Positions 54,413 to 64,000 of a DNA stretch of 64,000 nucleotides are shown here, piece by piece. The notes under the pieces were generated by a model, which saw only the letters and a program-made list of their open reading frames with translations, was not told the origin of the DNA and searched no databases. Origin of the DNA: Pomphorhynchus laevis (lineage: Eukaryota > Acanthocephala > Palaeacanthocephala > Echinorhynchida > Pomphorhynchidae). How positions within the stretch are numbered: the stretch's first letter is position 1; every line of letters begins with the position of its first letter. The stretch spans positions 62,001 through 126,000 of the forward strand of contig WNNJ02001500.1 in the NCBI GenBank assembly GCA_012934845.2, written 5' to 3'. A program made the translations under genes and the position numbers.

Positions 54413-55675
54413 TCAGGACGTACTAGAAGTGGAGGGGTTTCCCCCAACACCACTAGACATCCTTTGGACCGGCACTTCCCCGGAGGGAATAGTATCTTCA
54501 TTTTCCCTGGAAGTGAGCTTCCCTCTCATCATCTTCCCCACCTTGACAGGTGCAACCACCTTGACAGAGGATGATCTCTTCTTCGATACAGGTGTAGAGG
54601 TCGAAGTCGTTGTAGATCCTATACAGCTATTAAAGAAGGAAGAAAAATATAGGGATTGCTGCAAAAGTTGCTCCCTTATTTCTGTTAATTCCTTGGCCAT
54701 TGTGCTTTGAATTGTTTTAATTATTTCGCCATCTGACATCATCCTGTCAGGAATCGCCGCAGCAGAAAATGATTTCTGTTGAAAAGTTTTCGGTTTAAAT
54801 AAATCTCGGTATTCTCTGAAAATCCTACATTTGCGTGAAAAAGATGGATGAGGGCCCCCGCAGTTTATGCAGAAGGCCGAGTGTTCGCACCGGGAAGAAT
54901 TCAACAAGGCCTGGCAATCATCGTCACCACATATTCCGCAGACCTTGGTTCCACTGCAGGAGGACTGCCAGTGACCCCATTGGTGGCAGACGTTACAGTG
55001 GGGATATATCATATTGTCTTCAACCAGAATTTCAAAGGAAAGATTGTAACCAAGGAAAGGGTTGGATTTAGAATTACTTAGCGTCAAGGCATTTTCGGAA
55101 GTAGTATTTGCGAAAGCAATTGGAATAATTCTTCCACTATTACTATGAATTCTTCTTGCAGAAGAGAGATTAAATTTCTTTTTTAGAAGTTCCAAATCCT
55201 CATCTTCAAGAGCATCTGGAAAATTGTTGATCTTTACGGAAGAGAAAATTTCTTTCGATTCGAGTCGCCCAATCTTGAAGAGATTCTCACTAAAATAGGT
55301 CTTATATTCTTCCAACATACCGGAAGAGATAAATGACACTTTGAGAGTGTTCTCATAAGTGCGAACTCTATTGAACAGTATACGATTATTGTATTTGTCT
55401 ACAAAACCTCTCAAAAACTTCTTAAATAAATCCTCAGTTTTTGTGGGAGTCAAGGATGTAATGATTAACAGATTCCTTTCTTTAGGTATAGGAGAGAGAA
55501 GTTTCCCATTAACAAAACTATCAAATAAATCATTACTAACCTTTTTTGCAGTCTCATTGTTCGAACTTACCCCACCAATCTTAGAAATATCATCTTTTTT
55601 TCCAAAATCAGACGTTTTTTCATTCATTTTGCTTGAGCTGTTTACTTTCTTTGATCCTCCGGTAGCGCTACACAT
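54413..55675 (-). CDS. LINE ORF1: zinc-knuckle RNA-binding protein
   Basis: 420 codons. Three cysteine-rich knuckles lie at residues 227-240 (CNVCHQWGHWQSSC, C-x2-C-x4-H-x4-C), 246-263 and 269-283 (CINCGGPHPSFSRKC). They are preceded by a region (about 60-210) with alternating strands and helices of the kind seen in RRM-like ORF1 proteins. The N-terminal 45 residues and the C-terminal 100 are Ser/Thr/Lys-rich. ORF1 proteins of this type coat the LINE RNA. It is intact and lies in the same transcript upstream of ORF2. Confidence 0.85.
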   Translation of the reverse strand: MCSATGGSKKVNSSSKMNEKTSDFGKKDDISKIGGVSSNNETAKKVSNDLFDSFVNGKLLSPIPKERNLLIITSLTPTKTEDLFKKFLRGFVDKYNNRILFNRVRTYENTLKVSFISSGMLEEYKTYFSENLFKIGRLESKEIFSSVKINNFPDALEDEDLELLKKKFNLSSARRIHSNSGRIIPIAFANTTSENALTLSNSKSNPFLGYNLSFEILVEDNMIYPHCNVCHQWGHWQSSCSGTKVCGICGDDDCQALLNSSRCEHSAFCINCGGPHPSFSRKCRIFREYRDLFKPKTFQQKSFSAAAIPDRMMSDGEIIKTIQSTMAKELTEIREQLLQQSLYFSSFFNSCIGSTTTSTSTPVSKKRSSSVKVVAPVKVGKMMRGKLTSRENEDTIPSGEVPVQRMSSGVGGNPSTSSTS

Positions 55676-55829
55676 TTTTGAATTCCTTTTGAGACTTTAT
55701 TGAATTATTGTATTATTATTATATATAAACAAATTACCGCTTAATCGTCTAGTGGGCCCATTTGCGGGAACTCCTTTTTTGTAAATTTATCAAATAAATT
55801 ATTACGTAAAAAATATTATTATTACTAGA

Positions 55830-57510
55830 ATGTCAGCGAGCGTAGCTCAATAGACACCTTCACAATTTAAAATATAAAAAGGAAATTAACAACAAAGTAA
55901 TTAAAAATTAGTCAGTTTCTTCAAAGTAGATACAAATTCATGTCTGTTTGTTTGCTTTACCACTTCCGCCGGTAAACTGTTCCAAGCACGCACTGCAAAA
56001 TTAATGTTTCTTTTTTACACCAGTGTTTACTTTGTAACATAAGTGGATGACCACGTAATCTTGAGTCATTTCGCGTACGAAATAGACTTCTAACGGGATT
56101 CTCAGGATTGCTCATCGCCCGCCACACTACAACCAGGTCATTTAGTGCTCGAAGTGAAGATAATGAGGGCATATTAAGGCGACTTAACCGTTCCTTATAA
56201 GTAAGGTTATGAAGGCCCGCTACCCGTTTAGAAGAACGTCGCAATACCTGTTCAATACGAAACTCTTCCGATTTGTTAACTAGGTATGAAGCTGGAGAAC
56301 AATAGTTAAGAACACTTGAACAGAGAGTAGTGAATAAAAGTTTAAATGACTCAATTTCTAATTTACTAAAACATCTAGAAATCATACCAGAAATTCGAGT
56401 TGCTCTAGCACATATTTGCTCTGTATTTTTCCTAGTGCCTAGATCATCCGAAACGACGACGCCCAAGTCTCTATATTGACGAACCATAGGAATTGGTTGT
56501 AAGTTAATTGAGTAGCTGGTTGTCGAAAACTTATTACCTATGTGCATGTATGCACATTTTGTCACATTAATACTTAAACAGTTCTCAGCTGACCAATACG
56601 TCAATGTATCGAGATCAGACTGTAACATTTGTCGGTCAAGGTCATTAACAACACAGCGATAGACCTTAAGATCATCGGCGTACAACAACGTTTTTGACAG
56701 CAGTAATGATGGGAGTTCGTTAATATATATTAAATAAAATTGGTCCTAAAATCGATCCTTGTGGTACACCACTACATATAGAAGTCCAATCTGACAAAGT
56801 TTAACTTTGACTGCTGCAGTTCTATTTAATAAATACGCGTGAATCCAATTAACAATTACAGAATCAAAGCGAAGTTCTATAAGTTTGCCAATAAGTATAT
56901 CATGATTGATTGTATCGAAAGTACGCGAGAAGTTCACGAATACAACGTCGGTGTTGACACCGGCATCAAAAGCACTGGACCAATCATCTCTAGCAATTAG
57001 AAGATTTGAGCATGTTGATCTATTTGAACGGAATCCATGTTGGGCAGGATGTAAAAGATTATTTATCAAAATATGGCGATTGATGTGTAACAAAATCAAA
57101 CGCTCTAATACCTTACAGCAAATACATGTCAGACTAACTGGTCTAAAATTGCTGGCGCATGACCTATCACCTTTTTTATATACAGGGCAAACTATCAATT
57201 TTAGCCAGTCGAGGGGAATCTTTGATTTGCATAAGGAAAATATGAATATTCGATGTAGTGGACCGCAAATGTGGGATGCTAATTCTCTAAGTAGGATGGA
57301 TGGCAATCCGTTAGGGCCAGCAGAATGACACCGTTTTAATCGTCGAAGTTGCTCATATACATGAGCGATAGAAATATGTGACGTCAAGTTAGATGATTTA
57401 TTATGATGATGAAAGGTGCCGTGTACAGTAACTGATTCATCTATTCTAGGAAAGAATGTCTCTACAAATGTATTAGCGACCATTGTTCCCGCCACTGTTC
57501 CTCCCACCCC
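55830..57510 (-). mobile_element. 5'-truncated LINE (Jockey/CR1-type RT)
   Basis: Two frames on the minus strand. 57507-56746: SAGPNGLPSILLRELA, WLKLIVCPVYKKGDRS, FRPVSLTCICCKVLERL, QHGFRSNRSTCSNLL and VFVNFSRTFDTINHDIL (motif A). 56688-55957: MLYADDLKVYR (motif C), then CLSINVTKCAYMHIG, YRDLGVVVSDDLG and a thumb with SVLNYCSPAS. A frame break separates them near 56.72 kb. The endonuclease is absent. It ends against the intact LINE on one side and a decayed LINE on the other. Confidence 0.85.
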
Positions 57511-57514
57511 AATA

Positions 57515-59800
57515 AAAAAGATGACCCCGTGACTTTTGGTGCAATTGCGGGTAGAATGACTGACAACGACATCATCAGGTTAGTCGACTTCACGAGACAA
57601 GCACTCGTCAAGCAATTGAAGAACTTGATCCAAAAACAGCTTGCCTTATTTTTTCACTTCTCCAGTAATCGCCGACCTTCCGGTCCTGAAGGAATCAAAG
57701 AAAAGAGGAGCATCCTCACAAAGAGTTCCCCCTCTTAAGATCGGGAAAATGTTAAAATCTAAGGCCGAAGATACAGCCGTCGCACTTATGGGAAATGAAG
57801 ATAATGCCAGTGGGCAAGTGTTTCCCTAGTATGGGCTTGTGGTGGAAAGGGCGACCTTTCCGCCCCTAGCTCTGTATAGGTCAAAGCAATCCCAAGCAGC
57901 TAATCTAATGCAATGCAAAGTACTCGTGAACCTTTTTTACTGAATATCCTTCAGTGGAATTTGCGAGGTGTTTCTGCCCTTAGAGTTCTATCCGGTAGAG
58001 ACGCAGATGTTATAGTCTTTAGGGAGACGCGGTCTATCCGTCTCCACCTGGACATTACTCGATTCAAACCTAAGCACATTTATTCCCACTATACTCCGAA
58101 CATAACCCCACCTCACTCTTTTTCGTCTCAAGGTCTTCTCATCCTAGTTAAATGCTCCTTAAGATCATCCATCCTGCTAAACTACTGTTATCCAGCCCTC
58201 TCTTGTTTAGCTGTATCACTTTGTAAGAACGGGAAGCGTATCAGTATAGCCAGTATCTACATTAGACCAGGGGAAATTCACAAGAACCGTGAGCTTCTGG
58301 ACCGTGTTTTGGCAGAGTCGCTATCCCTACATAATTATGGAGTCACTCTATCTCCTTAACCAATATCGCCTCGGGGCGACTTCAGGAGCAGTGACTTATC
58401 TGTCACAGATATCCTAAACTCCTGGGGGCCATTTCCAGGCACTTACAAATACCACGCGCCACTCTCCACTCGGGTCTGTCACCTTTTGACAGACAGTCAG
58501 AGAAATGAGGTCGCCATTACTATGCTATTAGCATCCCCGTCCGATGTTGCTGGCAGTAATATCAGCCGTCGTGTTTTTATGCCAAAAAAATCGATTTCAA
58601 GCCCTAAAGATCTGCGGCCTATCTCAATTCAAAACTCCCTCATCTCCATTTACGAAAAAGCGCTTGCGCGTAAAATCCGCGACCATCTAAGTAGGCGAAA
58701 TTTAATCCCACCAGGTTTTCATGGGTGCGTAAAAGATCGCTCGGTCCATACAGCAATAGATGAAGTACATCAGTTTTGACAAGATGACAGTCATGAGCTT
58801 GCTGTTGCTGTTTTTATTGATTTTTCTGCTGCATTTGACCACATTTCCATTCCTTATGTTATCTCTGCTCTCAGGTCCTTTGAGTTACCGGCGAGAATTG
58901 TTAACAAGGTAGAAATATTGTTATATACCAAGCGATTCTTCTATGAATACGACCCTGATGCATGTCAGTTCTACCCTATTACAGGTGTGCCCCAAGGATA
59001 CTCACTTTATCCAATCTCGTATCTTGCTGCCTCCATTGAACTTTACAAAAACTAAGCGCGACCAACATCTTGTGGTATACGCTGATGATACTACAGCCCT
59101 GTTCTCTGGACGCAGGCGCAAAGATGTAATCTCTGACATCAGCCGTTTCTTTTTAAGATTAAAAGATCAGTGACCCATATTCTATTTTATTTTAAACTCC
59201 TCCAAATCGCAGGTGATTGTCTTTCATGGCGCTTTTGCGGCAAAGAAAAAATAAAGAGATTAGCACTCTCAGTTCGTTCTTCCATATTAACTTATCAACC
59301 ACTCCCTACCTTCACAAGTCAAGTAAAATACCCGGGGTTTACCATTACGGTGAACTGGTCAGCGAAAGCTGACCTGGATAGACTGAAACGTATTCTAAAG
59401 AGAGCTAGGTGGGCCCTGAAACGGGCTCAGCATCTGTCATTGAATGGAAAACTCAAGTGCGCCTCTGGGGTACTTGGGCTATCTCGGGATTAGTCTTATT
59501 TTCGAGAGGACATCCCCCAGAGCAAAGACTAAGGTTTCTCAAGCTCCTCATTTCGCGATTACCGAGCATAGTTAGCCTTGATTGAACTCTTCGGGGCGGG
59601 TGAAATACCCCGGGTTGTTCAGTTGGAAAACGGCGTGTTGGATTGGCTGAATGGCTCAGATCTTTCTGGACTTGAGGCTGTGATAATATCATGAAGACTG
59701 AACATTTTGATTTTCCTTGTCGGTCGTGAAATGTTGTTTTTCGACTATCTTTTTTGTTATTTTAGTGGTAAAGTTTTTAATTGAGAAAATCCTTATTATT
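57515..59800 (+). mobile_element. Decayed LINE, same family as 51.8-55.7 kb
   Basis: The plus strand begins in the 3' part of ORF1 (PPLKIGKMLKSKAEDTAVAL, 57.7 kb). ORF2 starts at 57913 with NILQWNLRGVSALRVLSGRD. An internal deletion joins endonuclease (HKNRELLDRVL) directly to the linker (AESLSLHNYGVTLSP), removing GDFN. RT pieces follow (RPISIQNSLISIYEKALARK, 58.6 kb; VVYADDTTALFSGRR, 59.07 kb; VNWSAKADLDRLKRILKRA, 59.36 kb), then the shared 3' UTR. Several frameshifts and stops are present. Confidence 0.85.
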
Positions 59801-59829
59801 ATTTTTATACAGTTATTGGTAGTGCATGT

Positions 59830-60130
59830 AGCTGGCGTTCCTATTTTGTATTTCAGTGACGTAGTTTCACTACGTACGTAATCTTATAATGGCATAATGA
59901 CACATGATTTACATCGGGGTCGTTTGCAAGGTTGACATTGATTTCGTCGATTAATGTAACCAGTCGCATTATATAATATTAGTCTGCTAGTTATATCGCG
60001 TATTTTGCTTGAGTTTTTTAAAATACCATTGGAGGTGATCCATTTAGCGGAATAACCTGGTTCCGATTTGCTTCTGTCTCTGCAACCATTCGACCCTATC
60101 TTTTTCCAGCTTTCCACCTTCTCCAAACGC
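59830..60130 (-). mobile_element. Penelope-like linker fragment
   Basis: The minus strand encodes KIRDITSRLILYN followed by CQPCKRPRCKSC, the basic, cysteine-rich region that precedes the GIY-YIG domain in canonical PLEs (compare EPCDDRRCKTG at 7.4 kb). A short SLKYKIG word follows. The nuclease itself is not recognisable. Confidence 0.5.
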
Positions 60131-61900
60131 TTTTCTCTTTGGCGGTATAATTTTCTTACTTTATCTTCTCTTCTTGTTGATTTTCTACAAAATAAGGAAC
60201 AAGTGGAGGGTGAAAGTAGAGTAATGCTCGCTGTTTATAATTTTAGCGCTTAAATGTTCCTCGCCAGATGTTAGAGTTTTGTCTCAAAAATGTAATTTTT
60301 GAATTATGTAATTTAAATTATTTTTCAATTTTAATCACAATATTTTACATTATTACTATTATAAAACGTTCAATGTGTAATAGATTTGAATAAAAAATTC
60401 AGATTGAGGTATTTTCGAAATTTCTGCATCCAAAACTGACTAAACATTTTAGGGTGTTAATATAAAATTTCGAGTTATTTTGAATTTAAATTAAAATTTT
60501 TACTAAAAAATTAAATTTAACTTAAAATTGCTAAAACGTCTCAAACCGATATGATATTTATTTCTGGGATAATATTAGAGAGAACTGTTGTCCAACTTTT
60601 ATAAGTTTTGCTTATGAAATGTTGTTTTTATTAGATTTTTAATTTTTTAATAAATTTTTTAAATTTCTCTAAATTTTTTAATAAAAAATTAAATCGATTT
60701 TTCCCGCAACTAGAAGCTCTTCAATAAAAATACTTGACGTGTAAAACAGTGTCACTAAAATCAATATTTTGCAAACATACATTTGTAAACAGCAAAAATA
60801 CGGCTAATTGGAAAGGCCCGATATATCAAAGGATCCCGAAGAGTTACAAATAAAAATCATTGAAATGTCTAAGATTATATTCTGAAATTCCAATAAGACA
60901 ATAGGGACGATTCCATTTAAATGTCTGAGATGTCTGAGAAATTGAAATGTCTGAGATGAAATTCTGAAATCCCAGTTTGAAACAGGGACGATCCCATTTA
61001 AATTTGGAAAAGGGCGATGTAATATTCACGGTTAATGTTTAGTTAGATACCGTATTTTTCCGGTTCTCAAATTTTGCATAATGAAAGGTATCAGTAAGAT
61101 ACGTACTGCTTATTAGGATTTTAACCGAAGATAATTATTTTTCGAGATATTTAATTTTTAATTTTTCTAGAAAATAAAAATAAAAATTTAAATATGTAGT
61201 GCTCTCCACTTTATCTCCACAGAAAGTGGATTGACATCACTTAATCGAGACGGATTATCGGTAGGAAGAATCGTGGCAAGGAGCGGGGGAAAGCTGAAAC
61301 ACCAGCATCAAGACGGACTTGAGGAGAAGATAAATGAGAGGCTCAACATTAGAGATGATAATACACCTAACGCGAGAAGGAAATCGCTTACGTGCAAATG
61401 GAGGAATCACGGGAGTAGTCGGAAGTGGACCAAATACTCGAAGATCAGCAGGAACATACCAGGAGAGCAATAAAATTGTATAGACCAGTGCAATGGGGTA
61501 CAATATGAGATGTGGTTCGCTGACAAACTTATAGTTACAGGATTGAAATATGATATATTGTGACGATAAATACGCCGCGAGGACGATGAAAGAAGGACAT
61601 TTGAAGTGATTAAAGGTGACTGAGAAGACGGTGGAAAGATATATGGGAAAATAGATGACATTGACGTCAAATCTTCAGCTGAATCAGGTGTTACTATCGG
61701 ATCAAGTAGAGGTAATTGAATCGTAGACGTTGAAGTTTGTTAGATATAAGACAAATAAATTTTTCGTTTGTCATTTTATCTTATATGTCATTGCAGCTCG
61801 TTAATTAACATTTTCAAATATTTTACTAAAGTAGAAAGTGTTATGCAAGGCAACAGTAAATGAATAATAATCCTAAATAAACGACAAGCTTATAAAACCG
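60131..61900. other. Spacer with a small tandem duplication
   Basis: AT-rich to 61.2 kb. A ~83-bp unit with GAAATGTCTGAGAT and GGGACGATCCCATTTAAAT is duplicated at 60861-61015. From 61.22 to 61.72 kb GC is higher and short open frames exist on both strands, but no protein family is recognisable; it may be an unclassified repeat. Confidence 0.5.
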
Positions 61901-62059
61901 AGAATTGTAATCTTTCAATTCTTCATTTTGCCAATATTTATATTTATTCAAATTAATGACTTCTTTGAGAAAACTTTTTGATGTCAGGTTCTATCATAGT
62001 GACTCTTATAGTTTCACCTGGTCCTCTAAACGCTCATCTGTCAAATGTGCTCTCAGCTG

Positions 62060-63252
62060 TGCTCTCAGCTGTAATCTAAGATAAAAATTTGGAAAGATTA
62101 TATATTTGATAATTCTATCAAAAGGGTATAAATATAGATTAATGCAGTTAAATGCGTTCGAAACGTCTATCTGTAAAATTGCTGGATTCGTAGCCTCTTG
62201 GAATAATTCTGATATTGAGTGCACTGCGGCTTCGACACAATAAAAATTAATAACAATGAAAATAAAATTTACAATTCTTATATAATAACTTAAATGCTTA
62301 CTTAGGTAAGCTGATTAATAGAGATAGCTAAAATACATCAAAGATTAAATATTTATTAAGATTATATATTTGATAAAATTAAAAATAAAATGAAAATAAC
62401 AAACAATTATAAAAGGAAAGATAAAATTAATAAAGATATGTATAAAGAACTTACTAAATTAAAGGATAACTATATAATAACAACTATTGATAAAGCTAGT
62501 AATAACTTTGTCTTCATATGCAAAAAGCTTTATTATGATATACTAATGAAAGAGGTTAATTCTAATGATTTAAATGTAAATCCAACATATGAACGTAGTG
62601 AGTTGAGTTTAGAAACAATTATTACAAGTCACTGTTCTATAATGGATAAAAAGGGTATAAAGGTTGAATTAGATAATAAAACTATACCTATATTATATTG
62701 GAATCCAAAATTACATAAAAATCCAATAAAACCTAGGTTCATATGTAGTGCGTTTAAATGTACATTAAAACCACTTTCTGTCTATATGAATAAAATACTT
62801 AAAGTAATTAAAGCACATTTTAAAAAATATTGCAAGGTAATCGAAATTAATACTGGTATAAAACACTATTTCAGTATTAATTCTACAAAAGAATTTTTAG
62901 AACAGACAAAAGGAATAAATTTTCAAAATATAAATACATACGATTTTAGTACGCTTTATACAAATCTAGATTTAGTAGATATTAAAGAAGCGTTAGTAAA
63001 ATTAATTAACCTTATATTCGGAAAAAGATATACATATATATGTTATAATAATTATAACGCCTATCTAACAAAAATTAAACCATCAAATAAATATAAATAT
63101 ATGGATAAAATTGAATTAATAGAATCCTTAAATATTTTGATAAATCAAAATTATTTAAAAGTAGGGACATCTATATTTAGACAAGTAAAAGGTGTTTCAA
63201 TGGGTGGTAATAGTAGCCCAATTATAGCTGACTTGTTTTTAAGCTTTACAGA
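62060..63252 (+). mobile_element. Naiad-type PLE reverse transcriptase, lacking motif C
   Basis: The longest RT copy. The frame from 62390 carries IITTIDKASNNFVFICKKLYY, PILYWNPKLHKNPIKPRFI (P-K-L-H-K signature), NTYDFSTLYTNLDL (motif A, catalytic Asp) and QVKGVSMGGNSSPIIADLFL (motif B). Coding similarity stops at LFLSFTE, where a 22-bp satellite begins, so the Y-x-D-D motif C, thumb and tail are absent. Upstream (62.06-62.39 kb) are scrambled linker pieces (LSKGYKYRL). The copy cannot encode an active RT. Confidence 0.85.
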
Positions 63253-63447
63253 GGTTTTCATTATTATAGATCACTTTTCCCATTATTATAGATCACTTTT
63301 CCCATTATTATAGATCACTTTTCCCATTATTATAGATCACTTTTCCCATTATTATAGATCATTTTTCCCATTATTATAGATCACTTTTCTCATTATTATA
63401 GATCACTTTTCCCATTATTATAGATCACTTTTCTCATTATTATTTTT
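63252..63447. repeat. 22-bp minisatellite (CATTATTATAGATCACTTTTCC)n
   Basis: About nine near-identical units lie precisely where the PLE RT frame is interrupted. Single-base variants (TTTTCT, ATTTTT) distinguish a few units. Confidence 0.95.
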
Positions 63448-63470
63448 ATAGTTTAAAAAAATTACCCCAT

Positions 63471-64000
63471 ATGGAATTCCTTTTTGATCAAGAAAGTGAT
63501 GAATTAGAAAAAGAAGATAATGAAAACTCAATACCCAACGAGGGCGATCTATTGGAAAGAAAGATAAAACAATCTATTACAAAGAATACAATAGAATGCT
63601 TTTTGGGTCTTCTAGGCAATAATTACAAAATAAAAGACATGGCCCCTGTGCTCAATCTTTCGATAGTTACTATAAGAAGGATATATAAAAGGTATCTTGC
63701 AGGGGATTACGTTGATTTATCAACATTTAAAACTGCTGGTCAAAAAAATCAGATACTAGAAAAGACCATAGTCATGAGAAAAATATTATAGCATCAGAAC
63801 TTGCTCTAAACCCTTGTACGACACTAAAAGCAATGAGTGAGAAACTTTTGATACATAACCCCGTCGGTTGTTATTCAACATCTAAAGTATCACGCATAAT
63901 CAAGGACATGGATTATTCAAGAAAGTCCTTGACTTTAATTCCTATTAATAGAAATAGTAATGAAAACAAAAACGTAAGAGCTCAGTATGCAGCCTCTTTA
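63471..64000 (+). mobile_element. Tc1/mariner-IS630-like transposase, N-terminal part
   Basis: From ATG at 63471 the frame shows an acidic start and then a helix-turn-helix region (about residues 35-75: YKIKDMAPVLNLSIVTIRRIYKRY). This is followed by a second DNA-binding region (ELALNPCTTLKAMSEKLL) and SRKSLTLIPINRNSNENKNVR, resembling the R-x-K-x-L-x-x-I-P-x-x-R-N linker of this superfamily. The last pieces are in another frame, so there is a frameshift near 63.76 kb. The DDE/D catalytic domain lies beyond the window. The terminal inverted repeat was not identified. Confidence 0.6.

Larger units (their letters stand above)
51800..55730 (-). mobile_element. Full-length, apparently intact APE-type LINE
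   Basis: A two-ORF non-LTR retrotransposon with both frames open: ORF1 54413-55675 and ORF2 51924-54377. The 3' UTR runs to about 51.8 kb, where it meets the tail of the neighbouring plus-strand LINE. The other, decayed copies in the window (6.3-7.2, 9.8-13.7 and 57.5-59.8 kb) belong to the same family, so this is the likely young reference copy. Confidence 0.85.

Noticed and set aside
61231-61473. 80-codon frame in a GC-richer patch
   Set aside because: No family match, competing frames on the other strand, and it lies among repeats.

Overview
This window is AT-rich DNA, roughly 70% A+T by eye, from a metazoan nuclear genome. The evidence is spliced genes (introns of 46 and about 286 bp), animal-specific protein families (a STRA6-like retinoid receptor, neuronal-calcium-sensor EF-hand proteins, an EGF-transmembrane protein) and many LINE and Penelope-like retroelements. 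I cannot name the species. Genes are few, and most of the window is transposon debris, satellites and AT-rich spacer.

Layout. 1-5 kb: inverted fragments of a Penelope-like element (PLE), a possible C-type-lectin exon near 2.7 kb, and a 177-bp palindrome set between two (TA)n tracts. 6-8 kb: a LINE fragment beside a PLE GIY-YIG fragment, flanked by inverted hammerhead-like tips. 8-15 kb: foldback repeats and tandem and inverted copies of a ~467-bp hammerhead-bearing repeat, with a 3.9-kb decayed LINE inserted in one copy. 15.4-16.1 kb: a small three-exon EGF/transmembrane gene. 18.9-19.5 kb: one coding exon of an unknown gene on the minus strand. 20.5-22.8 kb: a STRA6-like multi-pass receptor. 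23.5-29.5 kb: SINE- or retrozyme-like repeats with an unusual hammerhead-like RNA, surrounding a neuronal calcium sensor gene at 26.8-27.4 kb. 30.0-31.1 kb: a 14-bp minisatellite. 31.2-36 kb: PLE fragments, including a reverse-transcriptase piece repeated in tandem. 36-42 kb and 47-50.6 kb: four decayed copies of one LINE-like family with a zinc motif and a restriction-like endonuclease tail. 42.1-43.2 kb: a PLE 5' region with an N-terminal GIY-YIG nuclease. 43.6-44.2 kb: a second, divergent calcium-sensor gene. 50.6-59.8 kb: four LINEs packed end to end, one apparently intact (51.8-55.7 kb). 62.3-63.3 kb: PLE reverse transcriptase cut off by a 22-bp satellite. 63.5-64.0 kb: start of a Tc1/mariner-like transposase.

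Two points stand out. First, the main PLE family here has its GIY-YIG nuclease ahead of the reverse transcriptase with a CxC linker, which is the permuted layout of the Naiad clade. Second, repeats at 23.6 and 25.5-29.5 kb carry every conserved part of a hammerhead ribozyme, but the three core strands lie in an order that fits none of hammerhead types I-III. All helices, plus an extra clamp helix, are kept by compensatory changes between two repeat families. I see no operon-like organisation; the host genes are independent units.
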